DNA from: Pseudoalteromonas sp. MM1
GTDB lineage: Bacteria > Pseudomonadota > Gammaproteobacteria > Enterobacterales > Alteromonadaceae
NCBI RefSeq assembly: GCF_030296835.1
Contig: NZ_AP027922.1
Coordinates: 1,550,001-1,614,000 of the forward strand
DNA length: 64,000 bases
Reading direction: 5' to 3'
The position numbers and the translations under genes are program-made. The notes beneath the pieces were generated by a model, which saw only the letters and a program-made list of their open reading frames with translations, ran no database searches and was not told the DNA's origin. Shown here one piece after another: positions 1 through 7,711 of the stretch (position 1 is its first letter; the number at the start of each line of letters is the position of its first letter).

Positions 1-104
1 GGGCGACGACACGCGTTTATAAAATCGTCTAAATTGAGGTGCGCTGGTAAATAGGTTTTTACGTCGTCAATAAAGTGCTCAGGAATATAAGTGTTGGCGT
101 TCAC
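1..104 (-). CDS. rsmF: 16S rRNA (cytosine-C5)-methyltransferase RsmF, 5' fragment
   Basis: This reverse-strand reading frame runs off the left edge, so only about 34 N-terminal residues are present. They contain Pro-Glu-His-Phe followed by an [12 protein letters not shown] segment. From memory this resembles the N-terminus of enterobacterial RsmF (YebU), which has a P-x-x-F and a D-D-F-x-x-A-C-x-R-P pattern. RsmF makes m5C1407 in 16S rRNA. The only standard start codon after the in-frame upstream stop is a GTG at 104. No Shine-Dalgarno sequence is obvious before it. The gene diverges from the GntR regulator at 368. Identification rests on a short fragment and is moderately sure. Confidence 0.65.
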   Translation of the reverse strand, partial: MNANTYIPEHFIDDVKTYLPAHLNLDDFINACRR

Positions 105-195
105 GCGTTGGCTCGTATTAAAAAAATAAAGCGTGATATTAGCACTTTTAAGGCACTATTTCAGCGCTAAATAGCGGTTTTATAATTTACTAGCG

Positions 196-203
196 TGTCG
201 ACA
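196..203. promoter_or_regulatory. TGTCGACA palindrome 1 (candidate PrpR operator)
   Basis: This is a perfect 8-bp palindrome, TGTCGACA, the first of three copies in 160 bp between the divergent rsmF fragment and the GntR gene. The recurrence and the nearby GntR/FCD regulator suggest an operator. Binding is inferred. Confidence 0.5.
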
Positions 204-257
204 TATTGTGTTTTTAGTTTAATTTTAAAGCAACTTTATACGACTTTAGATTAACTG

Positions 258-265
258 TGTCGACA
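258..265. promoter_or_regulatory. TGTCGACA palindrome 2 (candidate PrpR operator)
   Basis: This is the second copy of TGTCGACA, 62 bp from the first copy. It lies about 40 bp upstream of the TTGACA hexamer of the candidate GntR promoter. Confidence 0.5.
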
Positions 266-303
266 ATGGATGTGTTTTTTGCTCATTTAGGTAGGGTTAA
301 GGG

Positions 304-332
304 TTGACATGTTTTTTTATTAAGCACATAGT
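304..332 (+). promoter_or_regulatory. Candidate sigma-70 promoter of the GntR gene
   Basis: A consensus -35 hexamer TTGACA (304-309) is followed after 17 bp by CATAGT (327-332), which matches 4 of 6 bases of TATAAT. The strongest palindrome (342-355) lies just downstream, a position that would suit autorepression. Confidence 0.45.
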
Positions 333-341
333 TAGCACATT

Positions 342-355
342 AATTGTCGACAATT
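342..355. promoter_or_regulatory. 14-bp perfect palindrome AATTGTCGACAATT (candidate PrpR operator 3)
   Basis: This is an extended, perfect 14-bp palindrome carrying the same TGTCGACA core as the two upstream copies. It ends 12 bp before the GntR start codon. It lies between the candidate -10 and the start, so a bound dimer would block initiation or early elongation. The role is inferred from position and symmetry. Confidence 0.6.
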
Positions 356-367
356 TACTTATAAGCC

Positions 368-1075
368 ATGACACAACCTTTTTTAATCGATACACCTATT
401 ACTACAGCTTCTGATCAAGTGTTTGTAGATATGCGCCGTGAAATAGTAGAGGGCAGTATAGAGCAAGGTAGTAAAATATCTGAGCCTGAGCTTGCAAAGC
501 GTTACGGTGTAAGCCGTGCCACCCTCAGAGAAGCATTAAATCGTTTAGAAAGCTGTTATTTAGTTGAGCGTAAAGCCAATGTAGGTTGCCGTGTAGTGGC
601 ACTCACTGCAGAGCGCTTAATTGAAGTATACCAAGTGCGAAGCTCTCTTGAAGGGTTGGCATGTAGGCTAGCTGCCGACAATATGGCCGCCGACGAGGTT
701 AAAAGCCTAAAGCAATTACTCAATCAGCATTTACAAACGCAGCGCGTTAAAGAAGGCGAGTCGTACTATCAAGAAGCAGGCGATTTAGACTTTCATTATC
801 GCATTATTAAAGGCAGTAAAAACGCGCACCTTATACATTTGTTGTGTAATGGGCTTTATCAGTTAATTCGTATGTACCGTGTGCAAATGGGTATGGTGGG
901 GCCGCGCGTATCTAAAGCGTTTGACGAGCATTTAGCCATTATTAACGCAATAGAAAACCACGATGGTGAACTTGCAGAAATGCTGATGAAACGACATATA
1001 AGTGCATCGCAAGCCAATATTCAAACCAAATTTGATTTGCTGAATAAGCAAACAAAACACTTTGCTAAAAGCTAA
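368..1075 (+). CDS. prpR: GntR-family (FCD) transcriptional regulator of the methylcitrate operon
   Basis: This 235-residue protein has an N-terminal winged helix-turn-helix (about residues 17-80, with a KRYGVSRATLREAL recognition helix). An all-helical FCD ligand-binding domain follows (about 85-225), with the usual Asp/His positions around DLDFHYR. It stands immediately upstream of prpB and in the same direction, so it is the likely regulator of the propionate (2-methylcitrate) genes. Marine Gammaproteobacteria often use a GntR protein here in place of the sigma-54 PrpR of enterics, so the symbol is used loosely. Three TGTCGACA palindromes upstream suggest autoregulation. The last codons and stop lie inside a 7-bp tandem repeat. 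No good Shine-Dalgarno sequence precedes the ATG. Confidence 0.8.
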   Translation: MTQPFLIDTPITTASDQVFVDMRREIVEGSIEQGSKISEPELAKRYGVSRATLREALNRLESCYLVERKANVGCRVVALTAERLIEVYQVRSSLEGLACRLAADNMAADEVKSLKQLLNQHLQTQRVKEGESYYQEAGDLDFHYRIIKGSKNAHLIHLLCNGLYQLIRMYRVQMGMVGPRVSKAFDEHLAIINAIENHDGELAEMLMKRHISASQANIQTKFDLLNKQTKHFAKS

Positions 1076-1161
1076 AAGCTAAAAGCTAAAAGCTAAAAGC
1101 TAAAAGCTAAAAGCTAAAAGCTAAAAGCTAAAAGCTAAAAGCTAACAGCTAACAGCTAAAA
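1064..1161 (+). repeat. Heptanucleotide tandem repeat GCTAAAA, about 14 copies
   Basis: The unit GCTAAAA is repeated eleven times without change (1064-1140). Two GCTAACA variants and one more GCTAAAA follow, and then a decayed GTTAAAA. The array starts inside the last codons of the GntR gene, and its second unit supplies the TAA stop. The rest fills the gap before prpB. The unit is not a multiple of three, but the early stop means copy-number change would alter the intergenic length and leave the protein unchanged. It is a likely slippage locus. Confidence 0.95.
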
Positions 1162-1237
1162 GTTAAAAACAGTCACAATTTAAGATTAAAAATATAAGTT
1201 ACTCCAAGTAGCAACCGTTCAAAGTGAGGAGAAAGTA

Positions 1238-2116
1238 ATGTCAGCAGGATTAAAATTTAAACAGGCTATTGCTAATAACCGTCCATTGCAGGTGGTAGGT
1301 ACTATAAATGCCTACACAGCCATGATGGCGGAAAAAATGGGCCACCAAGCTATTTATCTCTCTGGTGCCGGTGTTGCGAACGCGTCTTACGGTATGCCCG
1401 ATTTAGGTATGACTAGCCTTGATAACGTGCTTGAAGATATTCGCCGTATTACTGGTGCAAGCGATTTGCCACTACTAGTAGATGCCGATACAGGCTGGGG
1501 CGGTGCGTTTAATATTGCCCGTACCGTTAAAGAAATGACCAAAGCAGGCGCAGCGGGTTTTCATATTGAAGATCAAGTAGCGCAAAAGCGTTGCGGCCAT
1601 CGCCCTAATAAAGAAATTGTAAGCCAAGGTGAAATGGTTGACCGTATTAAAGCGGCGGTTGATGCGAAAACCGATAGCGACTTTTACATTATGGCCCGCA
1701 CCGATGCGTTTCAAAAAGAAGGCTTAAATGCCGCAATTGATCGCGCAGCTGCCTGTGTTGAGGCTGGTGCAGACGCAATTTTTGCTGAAGCCGTGCACGA
1801 CCTTGCCGATTATCAAGCGTTTTCTGACGCGTTAAACGTGCCTATTTTGGCTAACATTACTGAGTTTGGCCAAACACCTATTTACACCAAAGAACAGTTA
1901 AGTGAGGTCGGTGTTGAAATGGTGCTTTACCCACTTAGTGCGTTTAGAGCTATGAATAAAGCAGCGCTTAATGTGTACTCTGCGATTTTAAATGAAGGCT
2001 CTCAGCAAAGCGAAATTGAGAACATGCAAACACGCGCCGAGCTTTACGACTTTTTAGATTACCACACATACGAAAATACACTCGATAACCTTTTTTCATC
2101 AAAATCTGACAAATAA
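1238..2116 (+). CDS. prpB: 2-methylisocitrate lyase PrpB
   Basis: PrpB cleaves 2-methylisocitrate to pyruvate and succinate, the last step of the methylcitrate cycle for propionyl-CoA, in the cytoplasm. The 292-residue length is normal for the isocitrate lyase/PEP mutase superfamily. The signature loop K-R-C-G-H is present with the catalytic Cys at residue 119. The metal-binding DADTGWGG stretch lies about 35 residues earlier. The start is backed by a GTGAGGAG ribosome-binding site a few bases upstream. It leads the structural part of the operon, 38 bp before prpC and downstream of the heptanucleotide array. Identification is very sure. Confidence 0.96.
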   Translation: MSAGLKFKQAIANNRPLQVVGTINAYTAMMAEKMGHQAIYLSGAGVANASYGMPDLGMTSLDNVLEDIRRITGASDLPLLVDADTGWGGAFNIARTVKEMTKAGAAGFHIEDQVAQKRCGHRPNKEIVSQGEMVDRIKAAVDAKTDSDFYIMARTDAFQKEGLNAAIDRAAACVEAGADAIFAEAVHDLADYQAFSDALNVPILANITEFGQTPIYTKEQLSEVGVEMVLYPLSAFRAMNKAALNVYSAILNEGSQQSEIENMQTRAELYDFLDYHTYENTLDNLFSSKSDK

Positions 2117-2154
2117 TAATTAAAACACACACAAATTTAAGATAGGAGAAGATC

Positions 2155-3282
2155 ATGGTAGATAAAGCATTAGGCGGTGCAGGCTTACGCGGCCAAGTAG
2201 CAGGGCAAACAGCATTATGTACAGTAGGGCAAACAGGCTCTGGTTTAACGTATTGTGGTTACGATATTAGCGAACTTGCCGAAAAAGCACAGTTTGAAGA
2301 AGTGTCATTTTTACTTTCGCGCGGCGAGTTACCAACAGCCAGTGAACTAGCTGAATATAAAGCTAAACTAAAAAGCTTACGTGGTCTGCCAGATGCGCTA
2401 AAAACCGTGCTTGAAAATATTCCTAAAGACGCGCACCCAATGGATGTTATGCGTACCGGTTGCTCTATGTTAGGTAACCTAGAAATGGAACTTGATTTTA
2501 GCCAAGCAAACGATGCCATAGACCGCATGGTTGCGCTCTTCCCAAGTATTATTTGTTACTGGTACCGCTTTACACACGATGGCGTTCGTATTGAAACGCA
2601 AACCGATGACGACTCAGTAGGCGCACACTTTTTAAATTTATTACACGACAAAGCACCGAGTGAGCTTTTTGCACAAGTAATGAATGTGTCGCTAATTTTG
2701 TACGCAGAGCATGAATTTAATGCCTCTACTTTTACGGGGCGCGTGTGTGCATCAACGCTTTCTGATATTCATTCTTGTGTAACCGGCGCTATTGGCACGC
2801 TACGCGGGCCACTACATGGTGGTGCAAACGAAGCCGCTATGGATATGATTCAAAACTTTACAAGTGCGGATCACGCAGAGCAAGAAATTATGGGTATGCT
2901 TGAGCGTAAAGATAAAATTATGGGCTTTGGCCACGCTATTTACCGTGAGTCAGACCCACGTAACGTTATTATTAAAAAGTTCTCTGAAAAGCTAGCGGCT
3001 GAGGTGGGTGATGATGTGCTTTACCCAGTGTCGGTTAGGTGTGAAGAGGTTATGTGGCGCGAGAAAAAACTATTTTGTAATGCCGATTTTTTCCATGCAT
3101 CGGCATATCACTTTATGGATATTCCGACCAAATTGTTTACGCCAATATTTGTGATGAGCCGTGTTACAGGCTGGACTGCACATGTTAAAGAGCAGCGTGC
3201 TAATAACCGTATTATTCGCCCAAGTGCAGATTATACAGGGCCAGAGGCGCGCAGCTATACGCCAATTGAATCAAGAGGCTGA
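2155..3282 (+). CDS. prpC: 2-methylcitrate synthase PrpC
   Basis: PrpC condenses propionyl-CoA with oxaloacetate to 2-methylcitrate. The 375 residues are those of a short citrate-synthase-family enzyme. The catalytic regions are recognisable: GPLHGGANEAAM with the first His and GFGHAIYRESDPR with the second. The shorter length and the operon position, directly after prpB, favour methylcitrate synthase over the TCA enzyme GltA. A TAGGAGA ribosome-binding site precedes the ATG. An intrinsic terminator and a palindromic repeat lie between this gene and acnD, so the downstream pair may be transcribed at a lower level. Confidence 0.95.
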   Translation: MVDKALGGAGLRGQVAGQTALCTVGQTGSGLTYCGYDISELAEKAQFEEVSFLLSRGELPTASELAEYKAKLKSLRGLPDALKTVLENIPKDAHPMDVMRTGCSMLGNLEMELDFSQANDAIDRMVALFPSIICYWYRFTHDGVRIETQTDDDSVGAHFLNLLHDKAPSELFAQVMNVSLILYAEHEFNASTFTGRVCASTLSDIHSCVTGAIGTLRGPLHGGANEAAMDMIQNFTSADHAEQEIMGMLERKDKIMGFGHAIYRESDPRNVIIKKFSEKLAAEVGDDVLYPVSVRCEEVMWREKKLFCNADFFHASAYHFMDIPTKLFTPIFVMSRVTGWTAHVKEQRANNRIIRPSADYTGPEARSYTPIESRG

Positions 3283-3294
3283 TTAGTTACACAT

Positions 3295-3336
3295 AATACC
3301 AATCCGTAATAATACTTAATTAAGCGCATTGGTATA
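3295..3336 (+). repeat. Short internally deleted copy of an interspersed palindromic repeat
   Basis: The element begins ATACCAATCCGTAATAATAC and ends GCGCATTGGTATA, so its ends are inverted copies of one another. Both ends match those of the longer copies at 33535-33698 and 53744-53954, but the middle is missing. It sits between prpC and acnD. Confidence 0.7.
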
Positions 3337-3337
3337 G

Positions 3338-3361
3338 GGTGAGCAACACGCTCACCTTTTT
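3338..3361 (+). terminator. Intrinsic terminator between prpC and acnD
   Basis: A 7-bp perfect stem, GGTGAGC and GCTCACC, with a 5-base loop (AACAC) is followed directly by five T residues. It lies about 40 bp upstream of acnD inside what is otherwise one operon, so it may set a polarity step between prpBC and acnD-prpF. Confidence 0.7.
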
Positions 3362-3399
3362 GCCTTTTATTTCCCGTCACCTATTAGCGAACAGATATT

Positions 3400-6009
3400 A
3401 TGACCATAATTAACAACACCCAATACCGAAAACCCTTACCCGGCTCAAATGTAGACTACTACGACACGCAAGCTGCGGTAGATGCAATAAAACCAGGTGC
3501 CTACGCTACATTGCCTTACACATCACGTGTACTTGCCGAAAACTTAGTACGCCGCTGTGAGCCCGATATGCTAACCGATGCGCTTAATCAACTTATTGAG
3601 CGTAAACAAGATTTAGATTTTCCGTGGTATCCGGCGCGCGTGGTGTGCCACGATATTTTAGGCCAAACCGCTTTAGTTGATTTAGCTGGCCTGCGCGATG
3701 CCATTGCTGCCAAAGGCGGGGATCCGGCTAAAGTGAATCCGGTAGTGCCAACACAGCTTATTGTTGATCACTCATTAGCGGTTGAGCATGCCGGTTTTGA
3801 GGCCGACGCATTTGAAAAAAACCGCGCCATAGAAGATAGACGCAACGATGACCGTTTTCACTTTATAAACTGGACTAAAACCGCCTTTAAAAATATTGAT
3901 GTTATTCCGCCTGGTAACGGCATTATGCATCAAATTAACCTTGAAAAAATGTCGCCTGTTATTCAAAACCGCGATGGCATTGCATTCCCCGATACCTTAG
4001 TAGGCACCGATAGCCACACCCCGCATGTTGATGCACTTGGCGTAATTGCTGTAGGTGTAGGTGGGCTTGAAGCCGAAAGCGTAATGCTTGGCCGTGCCTC
4101 GTACATGCGCTTGCCTGACATTGTAGGTGTTGAGCTTACAGGTACTCGCCAGCCAGGTATTACTGCAACCGATATAGTATTAGCTATTACTGAATTTTTA
4201 CGCGCTAAGCGTGTGGTTTCGACCTATTTAGAATTTTACGGCGAAGGTGCTGATGCACTCACCCTTGGTGACAGAGCAACCATTTCAAACATGACGCCAG
4301 AATTTGGCGCAACTGCGGCCATGTTTTATATAGACGATAAAACAATAGACTATTTACGTTTAACAGGTCGCGATGAAGAGCAAATAGCGCTTGTAGAAAA
4401 CTACGCTAAAACGGCAGGCCTTTGGAGCGATAGTTTAAAAACAGCAAAATACGAGCGGGTGCTTAAGTTTGATTTATCGAGTGTTGGGCGCAATATTGCT
4501 GGGCCTTCGAACCCACACCGCCGTGTATCAACGAGCGATTTAGCAAAAGAAGGTATATCAGGCAAGGTTGAAAACAATGAAGGCTTAATGCCAGATGGCG
4601 CATGTATTATTGCCGCTATTACCAGCTGTACTAACACCAGTAATCCGCGCAACGTAATTGCTGCAGGCCTTATTGCGCGCAATGCAAATGCCAAAGGCTT
4701 GATGCGTAAACCATGGGTTAAAACCTCACTCGCGCCCGGTTCTAAAGCGGTGCAATCATACCTTGAAGAGGCAAACTTACTTCCAGAACTTGAAAAGCTT
4801 GGTTTTGGTATTGTGGGTTTTGCCTGTACTACTTGTAACGGCATGAGCGGCGCGCTTGACCCCGTAATTCAACAAGAAGTAATCGATCGCGATTTATACG
4901 CAACAGCGGTGCTTTCGGGCAATCGTAACTTTGATGGGCGTATTCATCCCTATGCTAAGCAAGCGTTTTTAGCGTCACCGCCATTAGTTGTAGCTTATGC
5001 TATTGCCGGCACTATTCGTTTTGATATTGAAAAAGATAGTTTAGGGCAAGATCAACACGGCAACAATATAACGCTAAAAGATTTATGGCCAAGCGATGAA
5101 GAAATAGATGAAGTAATAAAACAAAGCGTTAAGCCAGAGCAATTTAAAAAAGTGTACGAGCCTATGTTTGATTTAACCGTAGATTACGGTGAAGACAACG
5201 ACCCACTTTATGACTGGCGCGAGCAAAGTACGTATATTCGCCGACCGCCATATTGGGAAGGCGCCCTTGCAGGTGAGCGCACCATGACCGGCATGCGCGC
5301 TCTTGCTGTACTTGGCGATAACATTACAACAGATCATTTATCGCCATCAAACGCAATTATGGCAAGCAGTGCTGCGGGTGAATACTTAACTAAAATGAAT
5401 GTCCCTGAAGAGGATTTTAACTCGTATGCAACCCACCGCGGGGATCACTTAACCGCGCAGCGCGCCACGTTTGCAAACCCTAAATTGTTAAACGAAATGG
5501 TACGTGATGAAAACGGGGAAGTTAAACAAGGTTCATACGCGCGTTTAGAGCCTCAAGGCACTAATACCCGCATGTGGGAAGCAATTGAAGCTTATATGCA
5601 GCGTAAACAGCCGCTAATAATTGTAGCGGGTGCCGATTATGGCCAAGGCTCGTCTCGCGATTGGGCTGCAAAAGGCGTAAGGCTTGCAGGCGTTGAAGTG
5701 ATAGCCGCAGAAGGCTTTGAGCGCATACACCGTACTAACTTAATTGGTATGGGGGTATTACCCCTTGAATTTAAACCAGGCACTACCCGCAAAACCCTTA
5801 ACATTGATGGCAGCGAAAGCTTTGATGTAAAAGGCGAGCCAACGCCTGGTGCTACCATTGATTTAGTGATTACGCGTAAAAATGGTGAGGTGCTAACTGT
5901 ACCTATGAAGTGCCGACTTGATACCCAAGAGGAGCTTTCTATTTATGCTGCTGGTGGTGTATTACAGCGTTTTGCACAAGACTTTTTAGAAGCAACGCAA
6001 TCAGCATAA
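3400..6009 (+). CDS. acnD: Fe/S-dependent 2-methylcitrate dehydratase AcnD
   Basis: AcnD dehydrates 2-methylcitrate to 2-methyl-trans-aconitate, replacing PrpD and acting with PrpF. The 869-residue protein is of the aconitase/AcnA type. The three Cys ligands of the [4Fe-4S] cluster are visible at residue 410 (ITSCTNTSNP) and residues 476 and 479 (ACTTCNG). The swivel domain carries QGSSRDWAAKG near residue 750. Its placement just before prpF distinguishes it from a housekeeping aconitase. No strong ribosome-binding site precedes the ATG, and a terminator and repeat lie in the 117-bp gap upstream. Confidence 0.95.
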   Translation: MTIINNTQYRKPLPGSNVDYYDTQAAVDAIKPGAYATLPYTSRVLAENLVRRCEPDMLTDALNQLIERKQDLDFPWYPARVVCHDILGQTALVDLAGLRDAIAAKGGDPAKVNPVVPTQLIVDHSLAVEHAGFEADAFEKNRAIEDRRNDDRFHFINWTKTAFKNIDVIPPGNGIMHQINLEKMSPVIQNRDGIAFPDTLVGTDSHTPHVDALGVIAVGVGGLEAESVMLGRASYMRLPDIVGVELTGTRQPGITATDIVLAITEFLRAKRVVSTYLEFYGEGADALTLGDRATISNMTPEFGATAAMFYIDDKTIDYLRLTGRDEEQIALVENYAKTAGLWSDSLKTAKYERVLKFDLSSVGRNIAGPSNPHRRVSTSDLAKEGISGKVENNEGLMPDGACIIAAITSCTNTSNPRNVIAAGLIARNANAKGLMRKPWVKTSLAPGSKAVQSYLEEANLLPELEKLGFGIVGFACTTCNGMSGALDPVIQQEVIDRDLYATAVLSGNRNFDGRIHPYAKQAFLASPPLVVAYAIAGTIRFDIEKDSLGQDQHGNNITLKDLWPSDEEIDEVIKQSVKPEQFKKVYEPMFDLTVDYGEDNDPLYDWREQSTYIRRPPYWEGALAGERTMTGMRALAVLGDNITTDHLSPSNAIMASSAAGEYLTKMNVPEEDFNSYATHRGDHLTAQRATFANPKLLNEMVRDENGEVKQGSYARLEPQGTNTRMWEAIEAYMQRKQPLIIVAGADYGQGSSRDWAAKGVRLAGVEVIAAEGFERIHRTNLIGMGVLPLEFKPGTTRKTLNIDGSESFDVKGEPTPGATIDLVITRKNGEVLTVPMKCRLDTQEELSIYAAGGVLQRFAQDFLEATQSA

Positions 6010-6021
6010 GGGGCGTGCATT

Positions 6022-7188
6022 ATGTTTAAACCACAAATTAAAGTACCAGCAACTTACATGCGTGGCGGCACCAGTAAAGGCGTGTTTTTTAAATTAACCG
6101 ATTTACCAAAATCGGCGCAAGAGGCCGGTGAGGCGCGCGATAACTTACTGTTACGCATAATTGGCAGCCCCGATCCTTACGGTAAACAAACCGATGGCAT
6201 GGGCGGTGCTACATCAAGTACCAGTAAAACGGTTATTTTAAGTAAAAGCGAGCAACCTAATCACGATGTAGACTATTTATTTGGCCAAGTGGCAATAGAT
6301 AAACCTTTCATAGATTGGAGCGGTAACTGCGGTAACTTAACCTCAGCCGTAGGTGCATTTGCAATAACGAATGGCTTAGTCGACAAAAGTAAAGTGCCCG
6401 ACAACGGCGTTGCTATTGTGCGTGTGTGGCAAGCTAATATTAAAAAAAGTATTTTAGTTCATGTGCCTATTACCCATGGTGAAGTACAAGAAACCGGTGA
6501 TTTTGAACTCGACGGTGTTACCTTTGCTGCCGCTGAGGTAAAACTTGAGTTTTTGAACCCAGCAGACGGCGAAGGCGCATTATTTCCTACAGGCAATGTA
6601 GTGGATGACTTAGAAGTACCAGGAGTTGGTACTTTAAAAGCTACTATGATAAACGCGGGTATTCCTACTGTGTTTATTAATGCAAGCGATATTGGCTACA
6701 CCGGCGCTGAGCTACAAAATGACATAAATAATGATACTGCCGCACTTAAAAAACTTGAAACAATACGTGCTTACGGCGCAGTAAAAATGGGGTTAATAGC
6801 TAATATTAACGAAGCGCAAACACGCCAACATACGCCTAAAGTGGCCTTTGTGGCAGCGCCATTAGATTATAACGCGTCAAGTGGTAAGTTTATTGAAGCT
6901 ACAACAATTGATTTATTAGTACGCGCTATGTCTATGGGCAAGCTTCATCACGCCATGATGGGCACAGCCGCAGTGGCTATTGGCGCAGCCGCGGCTATTG
7001 AAGGGACGCTTGTTAATATGGCCGCAGGTGGCGGGGCATTGAACGAAATTAACTTTGGTCACCCCTCTGGCACGCTAAAAGTAGGCGCAGAAGCTAAAAA
7101 AATAGATGGTGATTGGCAAGTAACCAAAGCAAGTATGAGCCGCAGCGCCCGCGTACTTATGGAGGGCGTAGTGAGGGCTTTGCAGTAA
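6022..7188 (+). CDS. prpF: 2-methylaconitate cis-trans isomerase PrpF
   Basis: PrpF isomerises the trans-aconitate product of AcnD to 2-methyl-cis-aconitate so that an aconitase can hydrate it. The 388 residues begin with the family signature YMRGGTSKGVFF. Later they carry SGNCGNL and the glycine-rich GHPSG region, typical of the diaminopimelate-epimerase-like fold. The start lies 12 bp after the acnD stop and follows an AAGGGG ribosome-binding site, so the two are translated from one message. No prpE (propionyl-CoA synthetase) follows. Propionyl-CoA must come from another acyl-CoA synthetase or from amino-acid and fatty-acid breakdown. Confidence 0.95.
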   Translation: MFKPQIKVPATYMRGGTSKGVFFKLTDLPKSAQEAGEARDNLLLRIIGSPDPYGKQTDGMGGATSSTSKTVILSKSEQPNHDVDYLFGQVAIDKPFIDWSGNCGNLTSAVGAFAITNGLVDKSKVPDNGVAIVRVWQANIKKSILVHVPITHGEVQETGDFELDGVTFAAAEVKLEFLNPADGEGALFPTGNVVDDLEVPGVGTLKATMINAGIPTVFINASDIGYTGAELQNDINNDTAALKKLETIRAYGAVKMGLIANINEAQTRQHTPKVAFVAAPLDYNASSGKFIEATTIDLLVRAMSMGKLHHAMMGTAAVAIGAAAAIEGTLVNMAAGGGALNEINFGHPSGTLKVGAEAKKIDGDWQVTKASMSRSARVLMEGVVRALQ

Positions 7189-7711
7189 GCTGATTTTAAC
7201 GTTTTATATTGAGTCATTAACGGTACCTCCAGTCGTTATTGACTCTTAACATGTTTAGTTTAAACCTAAACAACGTAAACAATGTGTTTAAAAATCTCCC
7301 TTTCAAAAAACCTACAAAACCCATCCTTTTTCATTATATAAGCGTTTAGATAGTTTTTTTTTACCGTATCTGTCGCATTTACTTGAAGAATATTATTAAC
7401 AAACTAAATTAAATGTAATATTCACTTAATATAGTGGATATAAGGTATGCACGAGCGATGCTCCTTAATGGTTTTAACATATGTTATTGAAAAATAGTAA
7501 AGCCTATGAAGAAGCGTCGTTTAAATTTTGGTAAAAACTTGTACTTAAAACGTATAAAAATGTAGCAAAAACTCATTGCTTAATGTTACTTTAATCAATA
7601 AGTAACAAAGGTTGTTATTGTGTGTCTGTTTATGTTTTTTTGTAAACATTCACACGTGTATTTAATAAGATAATTTTCTGATACTCATTGCAGGCTATCA
7701 AGGAGAAATAA
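7189..7711. other. 523-bp intergenic region between prpF and the large lipoprotein gene
   Basis: This is an AT-rich stretch with no credible reading frame. It holds one hairpin just after prpF (listed separately). The remainder must contain the promoter and a possibly long leader of the lipoprotein gene. I compared it by eye with the c-di-GMP-I riboswitch core and did not find a match. Confidence 0.6.
7211..7245 (+). terminator. Hairpin after prpF, candidate terminator
   Basis: The arms GAGTCATTAACG and CGTTATTGACTC pair at 11 of 12 positions around an 11-base loop, 23 bp after the prpF stop. There is no clean T tract, so it may be a weak terminator or an mRNA-stabilising hairpin. Confidence 0.45.

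Noticed and set aside
1064..1168. CRISPR-like array
   Set aside because: The units are 7 bp, contiguous and without spacers, so this is a simple tandem repeat.
7435..7560. Possible c-di-GMP-I riboswitch before the large lipoprotein gene
   Set aside because: A TAAAGCC stretch resembles part of the conserved core, but the surrounding helices and the receptor motif are not found.
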